A DNA stretch of 64,000 bases from Turnera subulata. Lineage: Eukaryota > Streptophyta > Magnoliopsida > Malpighiales > Passifloraceae. Each line of letters begins with the position of its first letter. The stretch's first letter is position 1. The notes under the pieces are model-generated. The model was not told the DNA's origin. It did not search any database and saw only the letters and a program-made list of their open reading frames with translations. This document shows positions 1 through 10,801 of this stretch, piece after piece. The DNA lies in contig JAKUCV010004429.1 in NCBI GenBank assembly GCA_028386065.3, positions 1 to 64,000 of the forward strand, given 5' to 3'. The translations under genes and the position numbers were made by a program.

Positions 1-319
1 CGTTCCATGTAGGGTTCTTATGTGGGTCGGTCCAGTCCACAAGTTCTCCAACTTGTACCCGTATGTAGAATTCATATCACATATGCAATTCTCAACATAC
101 GCTAGTCTTAACTTATTATTACAACCCATCCGTAATAATAACCGACTAGGGACATTTAAGAATATACATATCAAATATATATATATATATATATATATAC
201 TAGGGTTATAAGTATGTGCAAGCGTTTATCTCATAAACGATACTTATTGGAATAACCTTAATGCATATACACGACTACAAATAATCATTCATGATTGGCT
301 TTTGGGCATATTACTAACA
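1..319 (-). mobile_element. Copia-like LTR, 5' part, minus orientation
   Basis: Read on the minus strand, the segment starts TGTTAGTAATATGCCC at 319 and matches, with scattered differences, the first ~300 bases of the segment starting at 63140. Two independent copies sharing a sharp TGTTAGT boundary mark this as an LTR start. It abuts sequence that is internal to the 3' LTR at 7421, so the element inserted into the 5' LTR of the gag-only element. The rest lies beyond the window. A (TA)n microsatellite sits at about 177-199. Assignment to Copia is from general LTR appearance only, since no coding part is visible. Confidence 0.65.
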
Positions 320-2626
320 ATAGGAGCACCGGCGCGTGCTGGTGGACATCGAGCAGGGGATTCTGTGACTCAGTTGGGTGTTGGGGTTGCGGGACTTCAG
401 GATTGGACGGTGTGATTCCGGTAAGCAATTTCAGTTTTAATTCTTCATTTTCTTCTATTTGTTTGGACGTCTGTGGTTTGTGTAGTTGTTTGAATGCGCT
501 ACATGTTCGTTTATTGGGATCCTAGGTAGGCTGTTGTGGTTCATTGTTGGTTTGGTGGATTTTCCGGCGAGGGTGACCGGAATCCGGTGAGAGCGCACTA
601 TTCCGGCGAGGGCTTGGGAATTTTCCGACGAAGGCTCGGGTTCTGCCCAGCAGACTATATTTCTCGTTTTTACGAGTGTTAGACGGTAATTACCTATGTT
701 TGTCTCGGTTATGCCATGTAATTAAATTTTGGAATTTATTTACCGAAACACAATTATATGGATATATTTGGTGAATTGTGGGTTTCCAAGAGCGGAGAGT
801 TAGAGTGTGTGGCCGGGAGAACCTACCGACACGAATAGACTTTAGGCCGATTAACCTTGGGCTCGGGATGGCTTTAGGACGGTTTTAGGAAAAACCAAGC
901 CCAGGCCCAATAATTTCAATTTGAAGCCTAGGTTGTTCAAATGGACTTAAAGTGATAGACTTAAGACCTAATCAAGGATAATTAAATTCACGGACATTAA
1001 GAACGGGCTCGAAGCCCAATTACATAATCGGTAAAAATATGGACTTAAAGAGGTGGGCCTTTGGCCCGGAATTTGTGACTAAGAATTTAGCGGGCTTTAG
1101 GCCCGAGAATTTTTAATGGACTTAAACCGATGAACCTTAGATTCCTAATCATTGGAGATATAGATGAGAAAATATCCTTCCGGACTTAGACCCAGAAATC
1201 TTATAATCGGATAGTTAGGGTCGGGAGTTGCTCGATTGAAACATATCATTAGCATACATACACGTTTTTATTCCTAATAATTGGTTTAGTGATTATATTA
1301 TGTGCCGGTAATCAGGCACGGGAGATACCTCGGGAGCTGTAGACTCGGATCTGGAAGAAGTCATAATCTGTATTTTTAAGGTGACATTACAAGTCTTTTT
1401 ATATATGTTTTGTGAATGCATGTTGGTGTGGTTTGTTTGTTTACTTGCCTTGTTTGCTACATGCGATGATTGGAATTGTATACTTGATTGTTCTCACATG
1501 CCTAATTTCTATATGAAACACTACTGTGAAATATAACATGTAATATGCTTTGGTGATAGTGTGTGGTTAAGGGCCGCAGGCCCGGATGAAACAGGGACAC
1601 TTACAATTCACAGTTCCCTGAAAGACATAATGTACTTCAACAGAAATGTAAAAGTGTAATTAAGAATAAAATACTAAATTCTACTGTGGTGTCGGTTGGT
1701 AGCCCCGAGGGAGGGTTGGGTACCCTCGGGTCACATTATGCTGTTTAGCATGCCCAGGGGATGTAGGTGCACTCCTGGAAGACTTGCACCGGTTAGGTGT
1801 GTCTGAGTGCACCCTCAGGTAGCTAGCGGCCACTCGAGATTTTTCTGTGGTTTTTGGCCTCAGAATCTACCCCTTCTGAGGTTCGACATTTGGGTGTCAC
1901 ACCCTGATCTGATCAGATGCGCTACCGAGACTTGACTCACAGTAGAGGGCCCATAATAATAAAAATAATAAATGTGACAATAAAATAATGCATTGATCCC
2001 AACTAATCTGAACAATAATACAATAAGATGTTTATGTGTTGGTGTGTGATTCTGATTTGCTTGTATGTTGTACTTGTGCTCGTGAGCTACTCACCCTACG
2101 AGCATGACTTCATTTTCATTTATATTTAGACTTTTAATGTTCACTGAGTAGGCGACTCACATAATCGCCACCGTTGTTTTTCAGACTTTAGTTAACGTGC
2201 TGTCTCACTTATACTATCGACTCGGAGTTCAGACACAGACACTTCAGCAGGTAGTTGTGCATCATTTCTTGGTTGGATCCATAGGGCCATATGCATGTTA
2301 GTTTCTACCTTGATTTTTATTATTACTTTCACTTTCCGCTGCATGAGTTTAATAATTCGAGATGTCATAAATGTTTTATATTTATATCGGCGGTTTGCCG
2401 GAGGTTAATTTTGTGCAATTATTTCGGCGTGATGCCGTGTGGCTTACGACTTGATAAGCCGGTTGATCTCATTTATTTTTATGACATCTCGTTGTTTTAA
2501 AAATTTTTATGGTAAATGTTTGTATGCTGAGGCATCGGTTTTCGTATCCCGGGTTTCAAGAGTATTTTGATTATTCTTTTTCATTTAAATATTTTATTTC
2601 ATTAAATTGGGGTACGGGCCTCCACA
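320..2626 (+). repeat. 5' LTR (interrupted) of gag-only element
   Basis: Colinear with 7421-9727 at a constant offset of 7101 bases. It ends in CCTCCACA directly before the primer-binding site. The 5' ~940 bp of the LTR are replaced in the window by the Copia-like LTR. Small ORFs here recur in the other LTR copy and have no protein signature. Confidence 0.9.
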
Positions 2627-2628
2627 GG

Positions 2629-2646
2629 TGGTAGCGGAGCCGGCTT
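2629..2646 (+). other. Primer-binding site of gag-only element
   Basis: TGGTAGCGGAGC starts 3 nt after the LTR end. It resembles the initiator tRNA-Met complement TGGTATCAGAGC used by many plant LTR retrotransposons. A similar GGTAGCGGAGC also follows the 5' LTR of the Cassandra element at 60895. Confidence 0.7.
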
Positions 2647-2767
2647 CAGATCCTTGGTTTTAAAAGAAAAGTGACCTTAAATTACTAGTGATTTTAGTGT
2701 TAAATCTGGTTTCCTATTTTGAGACTTAAAAGTGTTTTGACTTGTTTGCATTCATATAGGCATCACT

Positions 2768-4081
2768 ATGGATCCACCGCAAGACCGGCACAATGCTGAT
2801 GGGCTGGATGAACTCCCTAGCCATGTTTCCAACTCTGTGTCGCTAATGCCCGTCCCGGATGGTCAGGGAAACGTTGGTGCAGCAGGAGCACAGAATGCAG
2901 TGCCATTAGTACCTCTTGGTATGGATGCGGCGTTACAACAACAGTTTCAGGCTTTCCTGCAGTGGCAGCAATTTCAACAGTTTCATCAGCAACAACAAGG
3001 TGCCCAAGCCGTTCCGGTCGCACCTGCCGTAGCACCAGTTGTTGGCGGTATGGAGAGTGGTTATAAGCACATGGATAAGACAGCAGTTGAGATGTTCTCA
3101 GGAGAGAGAATCACAGCAAGGGTGGCCGATGATTGGTTCCGCCAGGTGGAGAACGTCTTGGAGAAATTCACGTATACACCAGAGCATTGGGCTCGATTTG
3201 CGGCACACAAGTTCACGGGTTACGCATTGAGCTGGTGGCAAGGACTTGTTATGAACCTACCTAGACCAGTGGTGATGCCATGGGCAGACTTCAAGGACAA
3301 ATTCTACAAGGAATTCCTTACCGTTGGATTCTTGGAGGACCAGAAAAAGCAGTTTCTTGAGGTGAGGCAGGGACCCGATGAGTCGGTTTCTGCATTCAGG
3401 ATCCGATTTAGTATTCTTCTCTCCTACGCCAAGGAGTTTGTACCTGATGAGGTGACACAGTGTAGGCGATTTGTTGACGCTCTGCGTCGCGAGTTGGCGA
3501 TGGTAGTGGCTGGTGGGAGACACCGGACTTGGAAGGCTGTTTGTGAGGCCGCTTTTGATGCCGAGAGGATTCAGTTGATCGGGCAGGAGGCCCGGCCAGC
3601 CGAGCGGGAGAGACAGTCAACAATGCCGGGACAAAAGAAGCAACATTTTGGTTCGGGTAATGCAAGTTACATGAGTCGACAAGGTCCTTCCTACCAAGGT
3701 TCGAAGAAGTCCCGAGGACAGAAGTATCACGGTGGACCGGGCAAGTCTTCGGGAGGAAAGCCTTATCAGTTTGGATCTCAGAGGCGGGGCCCTTGGACTA
3801 GACCTCCTATTATATGTTGGTATTGCGGGAAGCAGGGACACCACCAGTCGGAGTGTTACACGAGGATTCGTGATAATGGAGGTAGAGGGTCCCAGTATAC
3901 CGTACAGAACTCCGTGGCTAATGGTACAGGTTCTTCTGCTCCGAACAAGAGTGGTGGACACAAGGGAGGCAGTCAAGAGAGTGCTGGAGCCCCGAGCCGC
4001 GGAGGTATTGTTCGACCTATGGCGACTCCTAGGGTGTATTCTATCACTCGAGAGGAAGCTGCTGACGCTCCAAAAGAATGA
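2768..4081 (+). CDS. gag: Retrotransposon Gag polyprotein, intact 437 aa
   Basis: Capsid/nucleocapsid protein that forms the virus-like particle and packages element RNA. Residues 50-90 are Gln- and Pro/Ala-rich. Residues about 100-260 are a Ty3/gypsy-type gag core with the W..Q and A..WW patterns typical of the family. Residues 285-345 are basic and Gly-rich, and a CCHC zinc knuckle lies at C350, C353, H358, C363 (C-X2-C-X4-H-X4-C). The ORF starts with the first ATG 127 nt after the primer-binding site and ends in TGA. No protease or pol follows in any frame before the next antisense cassette. An intact ORF in an otherwise pol-less element suggests Gag is still selected or young, with the enzymes supplied in trans. 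Confidence 0.9.
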   Translation: MDPPQDRHNADGLDELPSHVSNSVSLMPVPDGQGNVGAAGAQNAVPLVPLGMDAALQQQFQAFLQWQQFQQFHQQQQGAQAVPVAPAVAPVVGGMESGYKHMDKTAVEMFSGERITARVADDWFRQVENVLEKFTYTPEHWARFAAHKFTGYALSWWQGLVMNLPRPVVMPWADFKDKFYKEFLTVGFLEDQKKQFLEVRQGPDESVSAFRIRFSILLSYAKEFVPDEVTQCRRFVDALRRELAMVVAGGRHRTWKAVCEAAFDAERIQLIGQEARPAERERQSTMPGQKKQHFGSGNASYMSRQGPSYQGSKKSRGQKYHGGPGKSSGGKPYQFGSQRRGPWTRPPIICWYCGKQGHHQSECYTRIRDNGGRGSQYTVQNSVANGTGSSAPNKSGGHKGGSQESAGAPSRGGIVRPMATPRVYSITREEAADAPKE

Positions 4082-4375
4082 GATGTCTCGAGTGGATTCA
4101 CTTTACTTTGTTTTGTTGATTCTCCTCTATTATTATCGTTATTATGTAAGACTTCGAGGACGAATTATTAATAAGAATGAAATGTTGTCAACGCTTGTTT
4201 TGGAACATTCACATAAGTGGAAATTTATACCATAATTAAGCAGAAATATAAATATTATTAAAACTAACAATAATATTACAAAGGGGAAACATTACATCGA
4301 TCTTGATATTTGATAATTTATAAAAAAGGGAAATATTACAACGATTTTGATATTTTATTAAAATTGAAAATACAT

Positions 4376-5059
4376 CTAACGGTTCGGAACGACGTTGACA
4401 CGGAAGCTGTTGGGACCGCTGTTGATGTTGACCGTGACTCTGTCGCTCCACGAGAGCCACATGCTGCCTCTCTCGCGCTGGCCGGGAATCTCGAACCGGT
4501 TAGCTTGAGGGAATCAGAGAGGGATGAGACCGTGATCGTCCCGAGGTTGCCACTGCGTCTCCGTCAGAAGAACCATATTCGGTTTGTACTGGTTCTTCAA
4601 GTCCCTCAGCGTACGTGAGAACTCTTGAGCGCGCCTTGCAACTCCCCTGCAGTTCCACACCAGCAGCCGTACCTTTGGCCAAGTTGGAGGTAAGCGCGTC
4701 ATTCTGGGTATGCTCTGAGCCGTCATCGAGAGCTGGTAATAGGCGCCTTGCTCCACAGTCTGGCAAGTGGACTCCAGGTTGAACTCCTGAAGCCTGTCGG
4801 AAATGAAGAACATCACGGAGTTTGCCGATCTGTAGTAGGATGTCCTCAGAGTGCCGTGATCCTCCAGGAAGAACACCTCTTCCATTGGAGTGACAAAGAA
4901 CCGCGACGAGTAGAGCTCGTCGACGAAGACCAGTCGGGGCATCCTGCCGAGCTCGTTCGGTAGTTCTTCAGCACGTTCATTGACCATGCTGTAGGCCAGT
5001 CGGTTTCTTCTGCCAAGGTTGGCACCTTCGACGAAGAAAACTGATGATGGTGCAGGCAT
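4376..5059 (-). pseudogene. Antisense cargo ORF with LINE endonuclease-like C terminus, one in-frame stop
   Basis: Read on the minus strand from ATG at 5059, 181 codons are open to a TGA at 4514-4516. The same frame then continues without another stop to TAG at 4376, 228 codons in all. The first ~125 residues match no family I recognise. From about residue 130 the protein shows the start of an APE-type LINE endonuclease: a WNCRG motif, then a P-x-x-V-L-L-x-E-T stretch; a second piece ending WLSWSDRV follows the TGA. A TATA box lies about 110 nt upstream and AATAAA (minus strand, 4354-4359) lies 17 nt after the TAG. It therefore looks like a fused, captured gene with its own transcription signals. 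The TGA could be decay or a real early stop. Confidence 0.6.
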
Positions 5060-5166
5060 TGTGTTTGGGTGAGTGGGTGTTTCGTTTTTCTGGAGTTTGA
5101 GGTTTCTTAGTCTGGGCGTAGGATTGCCTTAAAAATGCTTTGATGACTTACTTCTCACCACACTAT

Positions 5167-5177
5167 CTTTTATAACC
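5167..5177 (-). promoter_or_regulatory. TATA box for antisense ORF 4376-5059
   Basis: The minus strand reads GGTTATAAAAGAT here. The 110-nt interval to the ATG is A/C-rich, like a plant 5' leader, and contains no upstream ATG in good context that I noticed. Confidence 0.5.
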
Positions 5178-5830
5178 TTAGGAGGAGCGTGTTAATTGCT
5201 TTCGAATTTCAAGTTTTTGCTCTGAAAATTTTACCGTTACTCCATTTATTGCTTCGACACCTTATGTGTTGGTGGTTCGGGCAACAAATGCCAGTGGTTA
5301 TCAGTCCTTTCTGTCTTACGATTTTCAATTTCCCGGGCTACTCCATTTTAGTCTCCTTAAGACTTGTTCCTATATCCTTTGTCACATGCGCTCGTGACCT
5401 TTGTGGCTAGACAGTGGGGACCACACCTCGAGTAGAGTGCGTGTGCGACAAGCTTACAGTTGTTCGGACAGAGCGGAGAGGTGCGAGACGAGACAGACGT
5501 TTTTGGCTCATACGGACAATTGTGGACAAGTGGGTAACGTGTCTTTCGAGGGACACAGGACGCTCCCGTGATCATCGCCTTGCTAGTTAACGGGTATCTT
5601 TTTCACGAGGCTAACAGACGTCACCGTTAGCTGTGTGCGTTACGTTTCTCGGGATCGTGGATGTCACGATCGATCTAGGGCGCCGAACATGGAAACATGT
5701 GTTATTGTAACCTCTTAATGTTTTGACTTTATTAAACGGGTTTTGCCTCATTTAAAATTCCTTTATGTTGATTTCATACCTTTATTGCTGGTTTTAATCT
5801 ATTTAAAATGAAATATCGTAACGTAAGAGT
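5178..5830. other. Non-coding internal spacer of gag-only element
   Basis: Lies between the promoter of the first antisense cassette and the 3' end of the second. Short ORFs exist on both strands but none has a recognisable motif or is supported by neighbouring signals. Nothing further identified. Confidence 0.5.
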
Positions 5831-5894
5831 TTGGATTTACGAAGAAAGGTTATTTTATTGATTTTGAAACTTTTACAACAAAAGGAAAAGCACT

Positions 5895-6293
5895 CTACGG
5901 AGTTACATGATGTTTCAGATCGGTTACAAGTTTTTGTATATTCGCGACCTGAGAAGAGAGTCCCATACAGGCCAGTTCAATTTGCATCATTGCAGTGTGG
6001 ACCTTCTTCAGTGAAGTGTCCAGATGCTTCATTATCTGCAGTGGTGTGCTGGACTCAACTGTTGCCTTGCCTTTCCTATCTTTTGCATCCTTGTTAGCAG
6101 AAGGTCCTTCCTTGCTTACACGCTTCTTTCGCCGTCTTGGAGGAATCACCATATGCTCCTTTAGGCCGATGATGCTGGTCTTGAACCGCTTCTTAGGAGG
6201 TTCCTCATCGGAGCTTGTCGGGAAAGCCCTACCACCGATGTAACTGTTATCCTCTGAGTCAGAGGTAGTACGGGATCTTAGTGGTGAGTCCAT
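5895..6293 (-). CDS. Antisense cargo ORF, small basic protein with nuclear-localisation-like motifs
   Basis: Minus-strand ORF of 132 codons plus stop when started at the ATG at 6293; the open frame extends up to 6404. I chose 6293 because a TATA box (6328-6336) lies about 35 nt upstream of it and would fall inside the longer version. The N-terminal third is Ser/Asp/Glu-rich. Two basic clusters, PPKKRFK and PPRRRKKR, resemble nuclear localisation signals. The C-terminal ~45 residues are predicted helical with heptad-like hydrophobics. AATAAA is at 5854-5859 on the minus strand, about 36 nt past the stop. I do not recognise the family. The position between gag and the 3' LTR, antisense to the element, matches other plant elements with additional ORFs. 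Confidence 0.55.
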   Translation of the reverse strand: MDSPLRSRTTSDSEDNSYIGGRAFPTSSDEEPPKKRFKTSIIGLKEHMVIPPRRRKKRVSKEGPSANKDAKDRKGKATVESSTPLQIMKHLDTSLKKVHTAMMQIELACMGLSSQVANIQKLVTDLKHHVTP

Positions 6294-6327
6294 AGTTGTG
6301 TGTGAGTTCTCAATTATTAGGTTCGGG

Positions 6328-6336
6328 TTATATAGG
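6328..6336 (-). promoter_or_regulatory. TATA box for antisense ORF 5895-6293
   Basis: The minus strand reads CCTATATAACCC, followed by an A/C-rich leader (AACTCACACACAACT) directly before the ATG. Confidence 0.5.
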
Positions 6337-6465
6337 CGGGGGAAACATCGCTTAAGGGTATAAGCGATATCTCGCGTTGAGTTCGGGCACCTGGTAGAGA
6401 ACACCAGAAGCTTATCGTGGTAGGACCTACGGATTTGATGATTGAATTTCGAGGACGAAATTCTT

Positions 6466-6482
6466 TTTAAGGTGGGTAGAAC
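6466..6482 (+). other. Polypurine tract of gag-only element
   Basis: The purine-rich AAGGTGGGTAGAA run immediately precedes the 3' LTR start (TATAACGCCCCGG, from TGTAACGCCCC). The same arrangement, with a GAGGACGAAATT box just before it, precedes the LTR at 39926. Confidence 0.6.
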
Positions 6483-9400
6483 TATAACGCCCCGGTTTTT
6501 CGTTTATTGATTTATAAAAAATTCGGATTCCGGTAATGGAAATTAAAATAAATTATTTTCCATTGGATTCATTAATTATGAGTGGTAATACGTTGCTTTT
6601 GAGTTTCGTCGGACCTAAAACGCGTTTCGGGACGAAACACGACGTTTACCGTAGTTTTAGTTAAAACTACGTCGTTTTGGGGGGTTTTGAAAAGAAAAAA
6701 AAAAAAGGGGGGAGGAGAGTCAACCTAGGCGGGTTGACCGAGCCTAGCCAAACGACACGTCGTTCGGCCGGGCTAGGTCACACCCAGGCACTTTCCTTCC
6801 TTCTCCTTCTTTTTCTTCATTTCTCATTCTCTTTTCTTTTTCTTCCCGTTGCCGCTCCACCCAGCCGCCGCCGCCCCAACGGCTTTGTCTTCCACTACCT
6901 TCCTCAATCACGCCTCAACGGCCATTTAACTCGCAACCTCCTCCCTCTTTCCTTCTTCATCTTTCCCTTTCCGAGTTCTTCTTCTGCTTCTTCATCTTTT
7001 CCTTTTCTTCTCCCCCTCCAATCCGTTCCTGCAACCCATCTCGTCTTCTCTTCTTGCTTTCACAAAACCCGCCGCCGCCACCCTTAGCCTCATCTCCCTC
7101 CTGACGCCACCGTCAACCATCTTGGTGCCGCCGCCACTGCACCGTGTGAGAGGGTGGTCTTGAGGCACGAGCTTGGGCCGAAACCGCGAAGAGAAAAGGC
7201 GGGTTGTCGCTGCCTCCACTGGTGAGCTTCTGCCTTCATTCTCCCCTTTCTCTTTCGTTTAAGTCTAGGTTGTTAGTTGGCTGATTTGCATCGATCGAGT
7301 TGGGTGTTAATCGAATTGAATGGGTGTTGTTGAGTTTGTGTTAAGGTCGAACGGTGGTGGTGTCTTGTGCGGGCGGTTGTTTTGTGGCTGGAGTGGTCGG
7401 GTCTTGGCCGAGCAGTGATCATAGGAGCACCGGCGCGTGCTGGTGGACATCGAGCAGGGGATTCCGTGACTCAGTTGGGTGTTGGGGTTGCGGGACTTCA
7501 GGATTGGACGGTGCGATTCCGGTAAGCAATTTCAGTTTTAATTCTTCATTTTCTTCTATTCGTTTGGACGTCTGTGGTTTGTGTAGTTGTTTGAATGCGC
7601 TATATGTTTGTTTCTTGGGATCCTAGGTAGGCTGTTGTGGTTCATTGTTGGTTTGGTGGATTTTCCGGCGAGGGTGACCGGAATCCGGCGAGAGCGCACT
7701 ATTCTGGCGAGGGCTCGGGAATTTTCCGGCGAAGGCTCGGGTTCTGCCCAGCAGACTATATTTCTCGTTTTTACGAGTGTTAGACGGTAATTACCTATGT
7801 TTGTCTCGGTTATGCCATGTAATTAAATTTTGGAATTTATTTACCGAAACACAATTATATGGATATATTTGGTGAATTGTGGGTTTCCGAGAGCGGAGAG
7901 TTAGAGTGTGTGGCCGGGAGAACCTACCGACACGAATAGACTTTAGGCTGATTAACCTTGGGCTCGGGATGGCTTTAGGACGGTTTTAGGAAAAACCGAG
8001 CCCAGACCCAATAATTTCAATTTGAAGCCTAGGTTGTTCAAATGGACTTAAAGTGATAGACTTAAGACCTAATCAAGGATAATTAAATTCACGGACATTA
8101 AGAGCGGGCTCGAAGCCCAATTACATAATCGGTAAAAATATGGACTTAAAGAGGTGGGCCTTTGGCCCGGAATTTGTGACTAAGAATTTAGCGGGCTTTA
8201 GGCCCGAGAATTTTTAATGGACTTAAACCGATGAACCTTAGATTCCTAATCGTTGGAGATATAGATGAGAAAATATCCTTTCGGACTTAGACCCGGAAAT
8301 CTTATAATCGGATAGTTAGGGTCGGGAGTTACTCGATTGAAACATATCATTAGCATACATACACGTTTTTATTCCTAAAAATTGGTTTAGTGATTATATT
8401 ATGTGCCGGTAATCAGGCACGGGAGATACCTCGGGAGCTGTAGACTCGGATCTGGAAGAAGTCATAATCTGCATTTTTAAGGTGACATTACAAGTCTTTT
8501 TATATATGTTTTGTGAATGCATGTTGGTGTGGTTTGTTTGTTTACTTGCCTTGTTTGCTACATACGATGATTGGAATTGTATACCTGATTGTTCTCACAT
8601 GCCTAATTTCTATATGAAACACTACTGTGAAATATAACATGTAATATGCTTTGGTGATAGTGTGTGGTTAAGGGCCGCAGGCCCGGATGAAACAGGGACA
8701 CTTACAATTCACACTTCCCTGAAAGACATAATGTACTTCAACAAAAATGTAAAAGTATAATTAAGAATAAAATACTAAATTCTACTGTGGTGTCGGTTGG
8801 TAGCCCCGAGGGAGGGTTGGGTACCCTCGGGTCACATTATGCTGTTTAGCATGCCCAGGGGATGTAGGTGCACCCCTGGAAGACTTGCACCGGTTAGGTG
8901 TGTCTGAGTGCACCCTCAGGTAGCTAGCGGCCACTCGAGATTTTTCTGTGGTTTTTGGCCTCAGAATCTACCCCTTCTGAGGTTCGACATTTGGGTTTCA
9001 CACCCTGATCTGATCAGATGCGCTACCGAGACTTGACTCACAGTAGAGGGCCCATAATAATAAAAATAATAAATGTGACAATAAAATAATGCATTGATCC
9101 CAACTAATCTGAACAATAATACAATAAGATGTTTATGTGTTGATGTGTGATTCTGATTTGCTTGTATGTTGTACTTGTGCTCGTGAGCTACTCACCCTAC
9201 GAGCATGACTTCACTTTCATTTATATTTAGACTTTTAATGTTCACTGAGTAGGCGACTCACATAATCGCCACCGTTGTTTTTCAGACTTTAGTTAACGTG
9301 CTGTCTCACTTATACTATCGACTCGGAGTTCAGACACAGACACTTCAGCAGGTAGTTGTGCATCATTTCTTGGTTGGATCCATAGGGCCATATGCATGTT

Positions 9401-9727
9401 AGTTTCTACCTTGATTTTTATTATTACTTTCACTTTCCGCTGCATGAGTTTAATAATTCGAGATGTCATAAATGTTTTATATTTATATCGGCGGTTTGCC
9501 GGAGGTTAATTTTGTGCAATTATTTCGGCGTGATGCCGTGTGGCTTACGACTTGATAAGCCGGTTGATCTCATTTATTTTTATGACATCTCGTTGTTTAA
9601 AAAATTTTTATGGTAAATGTTTGTATGCTGAGGCATCGGTTTTTGTATCCCGGGTTTCAAGAGTATTTTGATTATTCTTTTTCATTTAAATATTTTATTT
9701 CATTAAATTGGGGTACGGGCCTCCACA
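6483..9727 (+). repeat. 3' LTR of gag-only element (3245 bp)
   Basis: Full-length LTR from TATAACGCC to CCTCCACA. It includes a pyrimidine-rich block (6785-7080) and, downstream, a cluster of CCGGCGAG motifs (7666-7735). The first base of the canonical TG..CA ends appears mutated at the left (TA). The ORFs predicted inside the LTR are not supported as genes. Confidence 0.9.
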
Positions 9728-10801
9728 TGGTGTTTTTTTGGCTCCGGCTCCTTATTGTTGGCTAATTTCCCGGCTTCCTACAATTTCGAGGTTGGATTGG
9801 AGTTAGGTTTGGAAGCTCCAATTGCCCTCAAAGTTTTTATGTGTTGTTTGGCTTGCTCGGTGGGAAAGATTGCTTACTAATGCTCGGCGGAGTGAGATGA
9901 GACTATCCTCCTCTAACTTGTGTGCTCTGTGAGGAGAGGGGGCGGAATTTGTTGATCATATCTTGCACACATGTCGTCGGGTCAGAGGTGTGTGGCTGCG
10001 GGTCTTACCTTCTTCTTGGCAGGCCACAGTTTGGGTTGGGGATTTTTCTACAATGGTTCGATTATCATGCTCATGGTTCGCCATTCCCTTTATGGAATCC
10101 GCTCTTTGTGGTTTTGTATTGGAAGTTGTGGTGTGCTTGCAATGAGTTTGTGTTCGAGGGTATGGGTGCTCCTTCCCAGGGTGTTGTGGCACTTGCTAAG
10201 AAGTATGTGGCTATTTTTCATAAATCTAACGTGGTTGTGGGTGTACGCCCCCCACGTTGGGTGTCTTGGGTCCGTCCAACATGCATTTAGGTGAAGCTCA
10301 ATGTGGATGGGAGTGTGGTTGGTGATGGTCGAGCTGGAGCAGGTGGGATTTTTTGGAATCATCATGGTGGGTGGTTGCTGGGCTTTTCTACTCATCTTGG
10401 TCATACTACTTGTCTTGTGACGGAACTATTTGTATTGCGCATGGCCTGCCGATTGCCTGGGAACAGGGCTATCGTTGCCTTATTATGGAGAGTGATTCTG
10501 AGCTACTAGTCTGCTATGTTCGGTCCAGAATTTTTGAGTTTCATCCCCTCACCTCTTTGGTCCATGATGTTCGACTCCTACAGATGCGGAACTGGTCTTG
10601 TGTCATCTCTCACACCCTCTGTGAGGCCAACTGTTGTGCCGGCTTCCTTTTCAAGATGGGTACAACTCAATTTGAGCGTTGGTGTGGTCTTCTCCACCAC
10701 CGGGTTTAGGTCCTTTATTATTTGCTGATATAATAGGGATTGCTCAATTGCACCCCTAGTTACATGTTCTAATTAAATATATTTCTTCCATTGCATAAAA
10801 A
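9728..10801 (+). pseudogene. 3' end of a LINE (zf-RVT and RNase H), frameshifted
   Basis: In frames that shift twice, the sequence reads as the reverse-transcriptase zinc-binding region (a LCALCEEG...DH...TC pattern at about 9915-9975), a linker, then an RNase H domain (LNVDGS, TELFVLR and MESDSELL segments at 10290-10510). It ends with a short A-run near 10793-10801. This is the order at the 3' end of plant L1-clade ORF2. Its 5' part is replaced by the 3' LTR of the gag-only element, so that element probably inserted into this LINE. Frameshifts and stops make it non-coding. Confidence 0.75.

Larger units (their letters stand above)
320..9727 (+). mobile_element. Gag-only (TR-GAG-like) Ty3/gypsy element with antisense cargo
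   Basis: Two long direct repeats (320-2626 and 6483-9727) flank an internal domain of only about 3.9 kb with a primer-binding site, one gag ORF and a polypurine tract. There is no protease, reverse transcriptase, RNase H or integrase. That is the layout called TR-GAG: terminal repeats plus GAG, mobilised in trans. The shared LTR part is 2307 bp in both copies and differs at about 30 positions by eye, mostly transitions, so insertion was fairly recent. The 5' LTR lost its first ~940 bp to the view because a Copia-like element sits in it. LTR length and the TGTAACGCC-type start fit the Del/Tekay group. The internal region also carries two antisense gene-like cassettes. Confidence 0.85.

Noticed and set aside
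3257..3976. Antisense ORFs opposite gag (88, 85 and 119 aa)
   Set aside because: Shadow frames of the gag gene; no promoter or terminator signals like those of the two real antisense cassettes.
7354..7626. ORF repeated at 295-525
   Set aside because: Same LTR sequence in both copies; similarity reflects the repeat, with no domain and non-coding-type differences.
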